Under the pieces are notes generated by a model. It made no database searches. It had not been told where the DNA came from and was given only the letters and a program-made list of their open reading frames with translations. A stretch of 64,000 bases of DNA from Amblyomma americanum. Its lineage: Eukaryota; Arthropoda; Arachnida; Ixodida; Ixodidae. Below are positions 1 to 10,924 of the stretch, piece after piece; positions within the stretch are counted from its first letter, which is position 1, and each line of letters starts with the position of its first letter. The stretch spans positions 85,646,639-85,710,638 of the forward strand of contig NC_135498.1 in assembly GCF_052857255.1 (NCBI RefSeq), written 5' to 3'. Made by a program: the position numbers and the translations under genes.

Positions 1-76
1 GCAACGCCCATAGTCACAGTTTCCTAAGAAAGACGGCGCAGTAAGGATCTGCGGCGATTTCAAGGCCACAGTAAAT

Positions 77-1160
77 TAAGCGTGTGCAACTGAGCAATAC
101 CCATTGTCAATCACTGAGGATATGTTTGCCCAACTACACGATGGGGACTATTTCAGCACTCTGGATTTACGGGATGCATACAGCCAAGTGGCGCTAGATG
201 ATGACGCTAAGAAACTTTGTGTCATTATTACGCCAAAAGGGCTATTTTGCTACAACCGGCTTCCTTTCGGGATAGCCTCTGCGCCCGCGATATTCCAAAG
301 AAAAATGGATGAGGTTTTGGCTGGCCTTCCAGGAGCGCAGGCTTATCTGGACGATGTGCTCATTTCCGAAAGAGCGAGTGACGACGGTGAGGCTGAAAAA
401 CGTCTTGGAGCGCTTCCGAAAGCGTGGGGTAAAGCTAAGGTTCGATTAGTGCAAGTTGCGCAGCCCAGAAGTAACTTATCTAGGACATCGCATCGATCGC
501 GATGGGCTTCATCCGACAGAGAAAAACCTTGACGCTATCATGCCGGCGCCCAGCCCATGTAATGTCGGCGAGCCACGTTCGTTTTTGGGTATGGTTACTT
601 TTTACACGAGGTTTCTGCCGAACATGTTAACGACACTTACTCCTTTGAATCAACTGCTTGAAAAGAATGCACGCTGGCAATGGAAACAGCCTCAAGAGCT
701 TGCATTTGATCGTGTCAAGCAAAACCTTAAAACAGCCAAGGTTCCCGTACATTTCGACCCTTCGAAGGAATTTAAACTTGAATGTCACGCGTCTCCGTAC
801 GGTGTGGGAGCTGTTTTGTTTCACAAGACTGGTAACAATCACAGGCCCACCGGGTTCCGCTTGCGAACATTAACGCAGGCGGAGCGCAAATATTCACAGC
901 TCGAGCGAGAGGCACTGGCACTGGTATTCGGCGTCACGAAATTCCGTGACTACCTTCTAGGTCGGACATTTACCCTGGTGACTGACCATCAGCCATTGCT
1001 GGGCCTGCTGAGATCAGACAAGCAGACGCCCACACGCCCACAATGGCCGCCGCACGGATACAACGTTGGGCGCTCCACCTGGGGGCCTACCGGTACCGGC
1101 TACAGTACGCACCAGGACGACTGATTCTGAACGCTGACGCCCTGAGCCGACTTCCTTAGC
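77..1160 (+). pseudogene. Gypsy I pol: reverse transcriptase and RNase H
   Basis: Frames at 104-532 and 456-1124 together cover the RT palm and RNase H. Visible motifs are FSTLDLRDAYSQV (a catalytic Asp), LPFGIASAPAIFQ, and YLDD at about 343-354, then an RNase H part with GVGAVLFHK, REALALVFGV and LVTDHQPLLG. Stops around positions 28 and 78, a frame change near 456-532 and another after about 1050 break the frame. Upstream of 104 the reading still matches the RT finger region (GDFKATVN) but contains a stop. It belongs to an inactive retrotransposon and has no host role that I can see. Confidence 0.85.
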
Positions 1161-1239
1161 GTTCCCCGGGAGCTGAAGACGACGGTGAGCCGCCCGAATA
1201 TGTGCTGTCGCTGAACTAGCTGAATTATGGCGCTGTGAC

Positions 1240-2337
1240 ATCGCGTTAGCTGAAGGCATTAACGTCTTCTGACACTGTCCTGGTCGAGGTCAAACGGTAC
1301 ATTCTACATGGGTGGCCCAGGAACGCAAACGGAATGACCCTTGCCGTACTGCCGTTTTTTGACCGTAAGCTCGAACTATCGATAGCACATGAACTGGTGT
1401 ACTGGGGTAATAGGGTCATAATACCGACCGAAGCTAGAGAGCGAGTGCTGAATATTCTACATGAAACGCACAAGGGTTCACCGGCAATGAAATCTGTCGC
1501 ACGTTCTTTGTTCTGGTGGCCAGGCCTCGACAGAAATATTGAAGAGCTGTCTGCTCAGTGCCAGATCTGTGCGCAAATTCTGCCGATGCCAGCCGCGGCC
1601 ACCTCCGTTAACTGGCCTAAAACAGGCGAAACGTGGTCCCGTATTCACATTGACTACGCGGGTCCGATCTGCAGAAAAATGATACTCGTAGTAGTCGACG
1701 CACATACCAAATGGCTCGAAACAATACCTTTTGTCGTACGCTTCAACGCAGACTACCATTAACTGTCTGCGTGACATTTTCAGCATGTTTGGAATACCCC
1801 GCACGATCGTTTCTGACAACGGAACCCAGTTTACCAGTCAAGACTTCGCGTCGTTCTTGGCAAACAACATTTTGCACCTTCGGTGTGCTCCATACCATCC
1901 CCAGTCTAATGGTGTGGCGGAAAGGGCAGTGCGAACTATAAAAGATGGCCTTCTAAAAAAGAAGGAAGGAAACCCTGGAAGAAAACCTGGTACGGTTGCT
2001 TTTTAGCTATCGGAGGACTCCGCGAAAATCGGGTAAATCAAATCCCCAGCAGAGCTGCTTTTGGGCTATGAAACACGCTCACGCTTGGACACATGCTTTC
2101 CTCCAGCACTTCCAGGACCAAAAGAGAACAACGATGACTGGCTGCCACTACTTGGAAGTGAGGTGTATGCCCGCAATTACGGTGCGGGGAGCAAGTGGAC
2201 GCCCGGCCATGTGAAGACGACGTCTGGAGCGAGAATAGTGACAGTGGAAACATCAGACGGAGTCGTCCAGCGGCACGTAGACCAGGTCCGCCCGCGACGA
2301 GAAGCACCAGGGGATAACCCGGCAGAAACTACAACCA
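1240..2337 (+). pseudogene. Gypsy I integrase, interrupted by the RTE insertion
   Basis: The frame at 1334-1762 carries the zinc-binding segment (HETHKGS, WWPGLDRNI, CQIC) and the start of the catalytic core (IHIDYAGPI, first Asp). A frame change near 1731-1760 leads to a second frame (1731-2006) with IVSDNGTQF (second Asp) and HPQSNGVAER (Glu). After another shift near 2000-2060 the frame 2061 onward has the chromodomain-like or GPY-type C-terminal region. The D,D,E residues are all present, so the loss of function comes from frameshifts. The open frame ends at the RTE insertion point (2337). Confidence 0.82.
2327..2337. repeat. Left target-site duplication of the RTE
   Basis: aactacaacca occurs here and again exactly at 4400-4410. 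The two copies frame the RTE LINE and define its insertion point in the Gypsy pol. Confidence 0.85.
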
Positions 2338-2399
2338 TCAATAATTACGGAGTGCGAAGCAGAAGTAGGCGGTAGGACAGTTCGAAAGGATACCGGGAA

Positions 2400-4379
2400 G
2401 CTATCTCAGGTAACGAAAGATCTGATTAAGAAGCGCCAAAACATGAGGGAATCTAACCCTACCGAAAGAATAGAACTAACGGAGCTATCAAAGTTGATAA
2501 ATAAGCTCAAGGTAGCCGACATAAGGAAGTTTAATGTGGAGATAACCGAGCATGCTATAAAATGAAGGTAGCCTAAAAACAGTGAAGAGGAAACTAGGCA
2601 TAGGTAAAAACCAGATGTATGCATTAAGGGACAAACAGGGCAATGTCGTTAGCAATATGGATAAGATAGTTAACGTAGCCGAAGAATTCTACACAGACCT
2701 GTACAGTAGCCAATGTAATGAGAGCGTTAATGAGAAAGACAGCAGTGCACAGCAATGCGTCATCCCGCCAGTAACGAGAGATGAAGTAAACAAAGCCTTA
2801 GAAGCAATGAAAAGGGGAAAAGCAGCTGGGGAGGATCAGGTAACAGCAGATCTGTTGAAGGATGGAGGGGACATCGTGCTAGAAAAACTAGCCACCCTGT
2901 ATACGCAATGCCTTATGACCTCGACTGTACCAGGAGCTTGGAAGAATGCAAACATTATCTTAATTCATAAGAAGGGAGACGCCAAGGACTTGAAAAATTA
3001 CAGGCCGATCAGCTTACTATCCGCTGCCTACAAAGTATTTACAAAGGTAATCGCTAATAGAGTCAGGGCAACGTTAGACTTTAATCAACCAAATAATCAG
3101 GCATGCTTTCGTAAAGGATATTCCACAATAGATCATATTCACACTATCAATCAGGTGATAGAGAAATGCGCAGAATATAACCAACCTCTATATATAGCTT
3201 TCATTGATTACGAGAAAGCAATCGACTCAGTGGAAACCTCAGCAGTCATACAGGCATTGCGTAATCAGGGGGTATAAGAGCCTTATGTCAAAATACTGGA
3301 AAATATATATAGCAACTGCACAGCTACTATAGTCCTCCATAAAGTCAGCAATAAAATTCCAATAAGAAAGGGCGTCAGGCAAGGAGACACGATCCCGCCA
3401 ATGCTGTTCACCGCATGTTCACAGGAGGTATTTCGAGGCCTGAATTGGGAACAGTTGGGAATAAGAATAAATGGAGAATACCTAAATAATCTGCGATTTG
3501 CTGATGACATTGCTTTGCTCAGTCACTGAGGAGGTGAACTGCAAATCATGATCAATGAGTTAGACAGGCAGAGCAGATCGATGGGTCTAAAAATTAACAT
3601 GCAGAAAACCAAGGTAGTGTTCAACAGCCTAGCAAGGGAAGAACAGTTCACAATTGGCAGCGAGAGCCTAGAAATTGTGACGGAATACGTCTACTTAGGG
3701 CAGGTAGTGACAGCTGATCCGGATCACGAGAGGGAGATAACTAGAAGGATAAGAATGGTTTGGTTTGGTTTATGGGGGTTTAACGTCCCAAAGCGACTCG
3801 GGCTATGAGGGACGCCGTAGTGAAGGGCTCCGGAAATTTCGACCACCTGGGGTTCTTTAACGTGCACTGAGAAGGATAAGAATGGGGTGGAGCGCATACG
3901 GCAAACTCTCGCAGATCATGAGTGGCAGTTTACCAATTTCCCTCAAGAGGGAAGTATACAACAGCATAATCTTACCGGTACTCACCTACGGGGCAGAAAC
4001 GTGGAGGCTAACGAAAAGAGTTCAGCTTAAGTTAAGGACAACGCAGCGAGCCATGCAAAGAAAAATGATAGGGGTAACGCTAAGAGATCGGAAGCGGGCA
4101 GAGTGGGTGAGGAAACAAACACTGGTTAATGACATCCTAGTAGAAATCAAGAGAAAGAAATGGGCTTGGGCCGGGCATGTAATGCGAAGGCAAGATACCC
4201 GCTGGTCCTTAAGGGTAACGGAGTGGATTCTAAGAGAAAGTAAGCAGAGCAGGGGGCGGCAGAAGGTTAGGTGGGCGGATGAGATTAAGAAGTTTGCAGG
4301 CACAGGGTGGATGCAGCTGGCAAAGGATAGGGTTAATTGGAGAGACATGGGAGAGGCCTTTGCCCTGCAGTGGGTGTAG
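2400..4379 (+). pseudogene. RTE reverse transcriptase (endonuclease part missing)
   Basis: Frame 2582-3277 carries the RT fingers and start of the palm (NYRPISLLSAAYKVF, FIDYEKAIDSV). A TAA stop at 3275-3277 interrupts it, the frame resumes (IRKGVRQGD) and the catalytic FADD is intact near 3497. Another in-frame stop occurs near 3528. Frame 3548-3808 holds the thumb (NMQKTKVVFNS, VYLGQVV) until the SINE insertion. When the SINE at 3759-3869 and one copy of its duplication are ignored, the frame runs on into 3882-4379 (AETWRLTKR, WAGHVMRR, DMGEAFALQWV). The relic therefore has two stops plus one insertion and is otherwise well preserved. Confidence 0.88.
3743..3885 (-). mobile_element. 5'-truncated tRNA-derived SINE (3759-3869) with 16-bp target-site duplication
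   Basis: The 111-base insert at 3759-3869 is the reverse complement of the 3' body of the SINE at 51000-51250, including the stretch matching accacntgggnttctttaacgtgc on this strand in pieces and a CCAAA-rich tail. It is bounded by the perfect 16-base repeat agaaggataagaatgg at 3743-3758 and 3870-3885. It inserted into the RTE, so it is younger than the RTE. The tRNA-like head is missing. Confidence 0.9.
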
Positions 4380-4410
4380 TAAGGCTGATGATGATGATGA
4401 ACTACAACCA

Positions 4411-4617
4411 ACACACATTGCAGTGAGCCAGACCAAGCAAAACAACTACAACGTACAGAAACGGAGAAACCGGATGACGGCATGACTGCTCGGCGCACCC
4501 CAAATGGCACCGGTTCCCCATATATTCCGGTGGCCCCGTTTAATACAGGTGTCGCGCAACAAACTCTGAGACGCTCAACGAGAGAACGCAAGCCAGTACA
4601 ACGCTTTCACTTCTGAG
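4411..4617 (+). pseudogene. C-terminal tail of Gypsy I pol after the RTE insertion
   Basis: Continuing the frame of 2061-2337 across the RTE insertion gives an uninterrupted run of about 69 codons ending in RRSTRERKPVQRF near 4600 and a stop just before the purine tract. Such a basic RRSTR...P tail is usual at the end of Gypsy pol proteins. The preserved frame supports the nested reading of this locus. Confidence 0.8.
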
Positions 4618-4845
4618 GGGAAGGAATGTTGCAACATGATGTGTTTTCGAAGTGCGCGTGCGCGCACCTTTTATCGCCTAATCTGGCGATCCTTCAGAGC
4701 TTCGGACTATCACGACTAACACGTGCTCCTTCCTATCTTCATGCCACTAGGCTACTTACAAATACGCCCTACACCTATGAATAAACATTCATTTTTGGTT
4801 CTACTGACTGCGCTGCTGCTTCCCTGGTGCGGCGTTACTGCGAGC
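4614..4845 (+). repeat. Candidate polypurine tract and 3' LTR of Gypsy I
   Basis: A purine run (gaggggaagga, about 4615-4625) directly precedes TGTTGCAACA at 4627, the usual start of an LTR. The segment contains an AATAAA near 4780, a possible polyadenylation signal. The 5' LTR is outside the window, so the LTR cannot be confirmed, and its end is uncertain because the CR1-like LINE begins at about 4846. Confidence 0.5.
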
Positions 4846-4849
4846 ACGC

Positions 4850-7560
4850 TAAGGCTATGCTACGCAAACCTTGCTTGCACATCTGGTCTCACGCACAGGA
4901 CCGCATTACCGAAAATCAGGATAGAAACCAAGACCCCTTTCCAGATCCCTCTTACCACTTCATACCTATTTAATTCCACAGTGCCCTATTTTTCATGACA
5001 GCTGCGTTCCAACTAGCTTTATTCTTTACATATTTTTCATGCTCTGTCAGATACTCAGCACCATTATTTATCCACACCCCAAGATACTTGTACTCATCAA
5101 CTACTTCTAGAGTGAACTTCTGTATTCTATGCTCGCCGACCTCTCCATATAATATGATAACTGCAGATTTTTACTTACTAAACTTGAAACCAAATCCATC
5201 TCCCTCTGTACCGCATATGTCTATCAACTTTTGTGAATCTTCCTTGTTGTCAGCCATTAGAACTATATCATTGACGTATATTTGTCCCGGTAATGACTGT
5301 TTATTCAATTCTCCTTGCTTGAAAAAAGAAAGGTTAAAGCCTAGTCCGCTCCTCTCTAGCTTGGTCTCCAACCCTTGCAGGTACAACATGAACAACATAG
5401 AAGACAGAGGACATCCATGCCTAAGCCCCCGCTGTATCTCTACAGGCTCTGATACATTGTTTCTCATGTTATAAGCACTTTCGTATCTTTATATATATCT
5501 TTTAAAAGATTAATTACTCCATCTTCCACATCCAATGTGTCCCGTATGTCCCACAGATACTCTTGAATAACGTTGTCGTAGGCTCCCTTAATATCCAGAA
5601 ATGCTAGCCATAGGGGACTGTGTTCCTTTTCAGCAATCTCTATACACTGCGTCAATGAAAACAGATTGTCCTCCAACCTCCTTTGTTTCCGGAACCCATT
5701 TTGTAGCTCCCCTGGCACCTCCTTCTCCTCCACACAAGCCTGCAATCTGTCCCTTATAATCTGAATCAGAGAGAGAGACTTTTTAATGAAGAAACAGAGA
5801 ATTTAGCCGGCGTTTCAATATCGCTGGCATACTACTCTGCGTAGGGAGGGGAATTTGGGAGATAAAGACTGAAGGAGAGCAGCGTGGAAGAGGTGGAAAA
5901 AAAAATCACCACCCTGTACACCACAGATGTCACTGTTATTGCACGATAGTTACTTACGTCAGCTTTGTCGCTCTTTCCCTTATATATCACGTTCATTCTA
6001 GTTAATCGCCATTCATCGGGGACTTTCCCATCCAATATAATGACATGCACTACCTGTATTATTGTTTTCTTGAATTTTGGTCCTAGCTTCATTATTAACA
6101 TAATCGGAATACCATCTGGTCCTGTTGACGTGCCACTAGGAACATTCTTCCCTGCCCTTTCTCACTGTCTTTGGTCAAGTGAAGCTATTGCAGTAACCGG
6201 TCTATCCTCCATCGATAAATTATGTGCAACATTTCTTCTTTAAATTTTTGTCATCCTTGTTCCTATGCGTTTTATCGCTTCATCCCCTTCTAGTGGAATA
6301 CCCTGATCTGAAACAATAAACCTTTGTTCTAGCCTAGTCTTATTACTCATTGCATTTAGATGCTTCCAGAATTTTTTGGGCTGCTTTTCTATTTTTTATT
6401 TACTTTTGACATCCATTGGGTACACTTTCTTCTAATTTTCTCATTAACCAAATAGGATGCTTCCCTTCTACACTTAATGAAGGTATCCTATTTTCTGTCT
6501 ACTTCAACTTTTGGTTCCCCCCCATTCTTGAAATATCTGTGTTTCCTGGACGCTTCCTGACCTTTCTCTATCGCCCTCTTGACCTCCTCATCCTACCAAC
6601 TTTTTGGTTTGCGTCTTTTCCCTTTTAGCTTCACTCGCACCTTAGCTAGCTCAAGATCCAGTAATCGAGTTAATTTGGTATAAATCCATTCTGTTTCACT
6701 ATCCTCAAAAATTGCTTTCTCAATTTGTTTCGCTGCTTCTTCCAATTGCTTTTTTGAGTAAAAATTCTCCTCTGAATGTTCATCTGGCTTCAGTCCTACT
6801 TTGGTTTCTCTTCTGAAACTCAACTTGATACGCTTGTGGTCACTACCTAGACTTCTGCAACCATGTTATTCTTTGCTCATTACCCCTAATCTATTATACA
6901 ACATCTGTGACATTAGTGCATAATCTATTGTCGAGTGCAGACTCCCTGCCTCCCATGTTATGAGCCCTTCACTCTTCTCGGTACAGTTGCATAAAACTAA
7001 ATCATGCCTGTCATACATGTCCTGCCGCATGCTTCATGTCGAATCTGTGTACCCATCCAGGTCTTCTATATGTGCTTTCGTGTCGCCTAATATGATTATT
7101 TCACCCTGTCCTCCTAGCTCATCAATGGCGCTTCCAATACATCCTAACAATTTCCTGTTTTCCTCTTTGGCGTTATCTCCTGTCCAAAAGTACACAAAGC
7201 CAAGGAGAATTTGCTACCCTGACACTTTTCCTTTAAGCCATAAATGTTGCTTGCATCCCAGTTTAACCGTTTGAAAATTCTTACTTTTTTGAATGAATGC
7301 CCGAATTCCACCCCCCTTTCTGCTGCCCTCTGGTCGATTGCAATATTCCCATGCGTAGTCTGGGTTACAGGGTAGTTGCTCAATGTCTCTAAGATGCGTT
7401 TCCACTACACCATATACCATTAATTCCTTCTGCCTAAACTGTTCTTCTATTTCCTCCCATTTGTATATTCCTGCCTCCTTTCATGTTAATGAAACAAATA
7501 TCTGAATTAACTTAGTCCTGGCGCTTTTGTCTATTTCTTCTCAAATGGTTCCATTGTCCC
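4850..7560 (-). pseudogene. CR1-like ORF2: endonuclease and reverse transcriptase, degraded
   Basis: Read on the minus strand, 7420-7144 has an AP-endonuclease part (VVETHLRDIEQLP, EGSRKGGGIRAFI). At 6823-6593 is the linker after the endonuclease (RRETKVGLKPDEH, then a lysine-rich end). At 6101-5990 is RT finger sequence (VPDEWRLTRMNVIYKG, NYRAITVTSVVYRV). At 5745-5464 is the palm (ELQNGFRKQRRLEDNL, LAFLDIKGAYDNV), and at 5467-5171 RGLRHGCPLSS followed by YVNDIVLMADN. In the catalytic box the first Asp of the usual A-D-D is Asn (V-N-D), so even an intact frame would be inactive. At least five frameshifts or stops separate these pieces, with an internal disturbance near 5780-5900. Confidence 0.75.
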
Positions 7561-7582
7561 TTTCATCTTGGTTCTTCCTTTT

Positions 7583-8710
7583 CTACACTGGCTCTCTGAG
7601 AGCTCTGGGTCCCCCTAAAAACGCTGTTGCCTGGCGACCTATCCTACTACCCACCCTCTCGCCAGTGGCACCACCGTTGTGAATGCCATCCTGTGCAAAA
7701 GGGTTGGGCCTGGCCTCGTACACTTCCCTGTTAACTTTCATTGCCCTGTATCGTATTCGTCGACTCATTAATCTAATTACACGGATAGCCTCAACGATCC
7801 CCTTTTCCGTATCGCTAGCCTGCCTCTGGACCTCTGGGATTGTGCATATGGTCGCATGCACACTACCAGAGGCCTCTCTAAGCCTACGCATCCCCACTTC
7901 TAACTGCTTCTCGAGATTCTGGCTGCTCCCCTTCAGCACATCGTTGAGACCAGCATGGATAACGACAAGGTGTTCGCCATCCATGCTGCCCCCACCACCT
8001 CCTGGGTTTGGCCATTCCATCTACCATGCACTTCCCTGACTGGGCCTCCACCTGCACCCGCCTGTCCGCCTTCACTGCCGTCAAAACGCCTCCCTCAACC
8101 CTCGCTACGTTCGAGTCACCGACTACCAGAATCCTGCTCCGCTCTAACCGTTCGGTTCCTGACTGCGACTGATGCCCTCCGGATCTCACTACCTGCCTCT
8201 CCCGCCGCCGTACGCTACTGTCGCGAGTTTTTGCATCTCTCTCTTCCCCACTCACACCCTGCTGCGCTACTGCACTGTAGGATCGACAACCCTCATTCCC
8301 CACCTGACAATGCTCCGAACCGGGGTGCCCTGCCGGCCGCGACCTGAGCGCTTCTACCTGCTCTTCTGGTTGGGCCCGCTTTTCCCGCTCCTCCCTCAGC
8401 TCGCCTACAGTTCGCTCCAACTGGTCGGCATTAGCCTCCTCCCACTTAAGCGACTCGGCGACTTGAGTTTCTAACTTAATCTGTTTCCCTCATTCCACCT
8501 TCAGGTCCACTTCGAGTTCCTTAGTCGTAGCTGCCCATTCCCCTTTCAACATCTGAGTGGTCTCCTCAAAACGCTTACATATCTTGCACGCGATGCTAGC
8601 CCCATCTGCCTCAGCTAAGCTCCTGAACTTGGTCTCGTCTAAATAGCACCAACGGTCGAACTCCCGGCACTGCACTAACTCCACGTCCCCGTCCACCTTG
8701 CCTTTCTAGC
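7583..8710 (-). pseudogene. CR1-like ORF1: zinc-binding segment, coiled coil and SGNH-esterase-like domain
   Basis: On the minus strand, 8696-8490 begins with a cysteine-containing segment (QCREFDRWCYLDET, then IACKICKRFEE), likely a zinc-binding fold, and a charged helix. Frame 8420-7884 continues with a coiled-coil-like stretch (EEREKRAQPEEQVEAL), a charged linker and RILVVGDSNVARVEGG, the first SGNH block (GDSN). After a frame change near 7950-8000 the frame 8020-7583 has HLVVIHAGLNDVL (the Asn block) and NPFAQDGIHNGG (the final D-x-x-H-type block). Such esterase-like domains in LINE ORF1 proteins are thought to help bind RNA or membranes. The function here is inference. Confidence 0.68.
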
Positions 8711-8738
8711 TTGCCGACCCATCGTCCTGCCGTCCACA

Positions 8739-9077
8739 CAACGTAAAAGCCCGCCAAAATTCCTACACAGAAACCTTCGGCACTAAGCAACGTAAAAGCC
8801 CGCCAAAATTCCTATACAAAACCTTCGGCACTTGCAACGTAAAAGCCCGCCAAGATTCGTACAGAAAAAACCTCCGGCACTGCGCAACGTAAGAGCCCGC
8901 TAAAATTCCTACACAAAAATTTTGCGCACTACGCAACGTAAAAGCCCGCCAAAATTCCTACGCAAAAAAAACCTTCGGCACTGCGCTACTTGAAAGCCCG
9001 CCAAAATTCCTGCAGAAAAAACCTTCGGCACTACGCAACGTAAAAGCCTGCCAAAATTCCTACACAACAACCTTTTC
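8739..9077. repeat. Tandem repeat, six to seven units of 47-52 bp, upstream of LINE ORF1
   Basis: Units begin at about 8739, 8788, 8835, 8885, 8934, 8986 and 9036, with the last one partial. Each starts near caacgtaaaagcccgcc and ends near accttcggcact. The units differ mainly in the length of an A run. The array lies directly upstream of ORF1 in the LINE's orientation, the place where monomer arrays act as promoters in some LINEs. Confidence 0.9.
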
Positions 9078-9090
9078 ACAAACACATCAG

Positions 9091-10924
9091 CTAGCCTTCC
9101 TATCCTTAACTCGGTTTAAAACTACCGCCCTACAGCATGTACAAACGCGAAAACCAAAAAGCACTTAGCTTCAGACGTAGTCGCTGGAGCTCCGAAAAAA
9201 AGCGTCCTCCTCCGATGGCGTCACGCGCCAAAAAAAGGCGCAGATACCCGCGCCATCTGCCTGGCCAGCGCCATGCATCGCGAAGGGGAAGTGGGGGGGG
9301 GGGGTGTTCAGCAGGTGCCCACTGGATGGTTCTACGACTGCACGCCAAGCTCGGATACTGGAAACGCATGGTACTCGCTTAATTCTGGCATCTGCAATTT
9401 TACATGCTCATAATTACTCATTGAAAAACAAACATTTTGACAGGTTTGCTTGCCTAGTTGGGTTTGAAGACTTTTAATAAACTCTGCACATCGTGTTCGC
9501 ACCCATGCTCGGAACAGAAGAGGGGAGACCGCAAGGTGCGAAGCGTAAAATGTTCTGCATTGCTGGCCACCAGGCGAGACTGCAACCCCAACAACACTTT
9601 ACGAACGGGGTATGATGGCTGCTGCATAAATTTTGAGCCAAGCATATTCTTCTTAGAAAAATTGAAGAGCGCAGTCAGGTACGATAAGTGATGTTATTGA
9701 AGGATATCAGCGGACGAATATGTGATATGCTTCACTTTCTGCTGTGTCACCGGATCTGTTTGGTTTATCTGTTTTTGGAGTTTAAATTGCAAATAAAAAA
9801 ATGTTCGTGTCACTTTGCAATAGCTGATGTGACGGTAATTTTTTAACAACAACGTTGGCTATTTTTTGTCTCCTTATTGTCTTGGCCTTGATGCAGGGTT
9901 GGCTATTTTTGGGCAACAACTTTTGTATATTTGGCTATGCCACTGCGCTCTATCTGGCAACACTACACTGAAACGAATACAATCCCGGGAACCGGGTATG
10001 AGTGTGGAGGCCGCTTGGACACCACGGACTGAGTGGAAATCTTTTTGTGCTCTCATTTACTGCGCTATCAATGTTTATTTTGCTTTGTCTGTGCTTTTTT
10101 TTTACCTTAATTTTCTTTCAAGCATCCGGTGAATGCTTTTTTGATAGAGAAGTTTTTGTCCACGCTCAAAACCGTTGGAGCGCGGTGTATCACTCTGCTA
10201 CACGAGATTAAGGATCGTTGTATCGAAGGATGGCAGCTACCTGCTACTATTTCTATATTATTCTGGGTTGTAGCAGTTGGTATTAGCGCCTTATCTCGAA
10301 AGTTTCTCTTCTTCGATGACCGCCAAGCCCGTTTATTCCTATCGCCGACTCCGAACTCTTCAGTTCATTTATTTTCGCTAGTCAGCCAAATACCGAGTTT
10401 CTTTCAGTTCCACGTTAATCTGCTGGTCTGTTTTTCATGCCACTTTAACAACCTCGTAGCAATATTTAACTAAACTGAAGCCGAAGTATTTACTTTCAAG
10501 TCTCCGTTACTGCTAATAATTTCAACACTAAACAAGTCAAAGTTGGATAAAAGAGGTGCCGATTGCAGAAGCACTGGGATCTTCCTTTTGCTACTCATGG
10601 TGACTTTGAACGCAAATTTCGCCACTGCACAATCAAATTTCTGCTGTTTTGACACAGTTGCCATTACTGCTTTATTTCTCGAAAATAATAAAAATTGCTA
10701 TCTACATAGAAGAAATATGCGTGCTGATCCTGGTTTCCGCGACAGCCACGTGTACTCTTTTCTACCTAAAAACAGCAGTACACCTCAAAGGAGACCATCC
10801 AAACAATGTCTTCGACCCTTTGGCATGACGTCAAGGGTTTGAAGGCAAAAATTCAAAACCTGCTCTGGTTTGCGGTAATGTCTCATTATGCACATTGCTG
10901 CGCAATGTTATTTCTGTATCACTT
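9091..10924. other. No gene recognised; repeat-like non-coding stretch
   Basis: Open frames here are short and look random. A run of 11 Gs lies at about 9294-9304. A 114-codon frame (10129-10473, plus) is rich in Phe, Leu and Ser and has no motif I know. A 63-codon minus-strand frame at 9645-9454 has a few cysteines and histidines (LFCSEHGCEHD) but no partner in the window. Confidence 0.6.

Larger units (their letters stand above)
2338..4399 (+). mobile_element. 5'-truncated RTE-clade LINE inserted in Gypsy I
   Basis: The element lacks its endonuclease, so it is 5'-truncated. It starts in the linker before the RT and ends in a short (TGA)n tail at about 4386-4400, which is typical of RTE elements. 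It is flanked by the 11-base target-site duplication. The C-terminal part (LPVLTYGAETW, then WAGHVMRR and a GRQKVRWADE segment) is characteristic of RTE-clade proteins. A reversed SINE fragment sits inside it at 3759-3869. A related, inverted fragment lies at 41082-41770. Confidence 0.88.
1..4845 (+). mobile_element. Ty3/Gypsy retrotransposon I, left part outside the window, carrying a nested RTE and SINE
   Basis: The sequence reads in order through reverse transcriptase, RNase H, integrase zinc finger, integrase core and a basic C-terminal tail, the order of a Ty3/Gypsy pol. Gag, protease and the 5' LTR would lie left of position 1. The element is interrupted by an RTE LINE at 2338-4399. The flanks of that insertion share the 11-base repeat aactacaacca (2327-2337 and 4400-4410), and the Gypsy frame continues after it. 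A purine-rich tract (about 4614-4626) and an LTR-like start (TGTTGC at 4627) follow the pol end. Several frameshifts and stops make it inactive. The K02A2.6-like style of the pol suggests a Mag-like lineage, which is inference. Confidence 0.85.
4846..9090 (-). mobile_element. CR1-like LINE, reversed, with two ORFs and 5' tandem repeats
   Basis: On the minus strand the order is 5' tandem repeats (9077-8739), ORF1 (8710-7583), then ORF2 with endonuclease and reverse transcriptase (about 7560-4850). ORF1 with a zinc-binding segment plus an esterase-like domain is known from CR1-clade LINEs, which is the basis for the clade name. ORF2 is broken in many places, and the 3' end meets the Gypsy LTR. 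The length of about 4.2 kb means most of a complete element is present. Confidence 0.7.

Noticed and set aside
7683..8474. Plus-strand frames over the CR1 ORF1 region
   Set aside because: They are antisense shadows of the minus-strand ORF1.
8739..9077. Regular repeats that could suggest a CRISPR array
   Set aside because: Units are contiguous tandem repeats without unique spacers, the sequence is eukaryotic, and no cas genes are present.
9454..9645. Cysteine-containing small frame as a secreted peptide gene
   Set aside because: No signal peptide, too few cysteines in a regular pattern, and no paralogue in the window.
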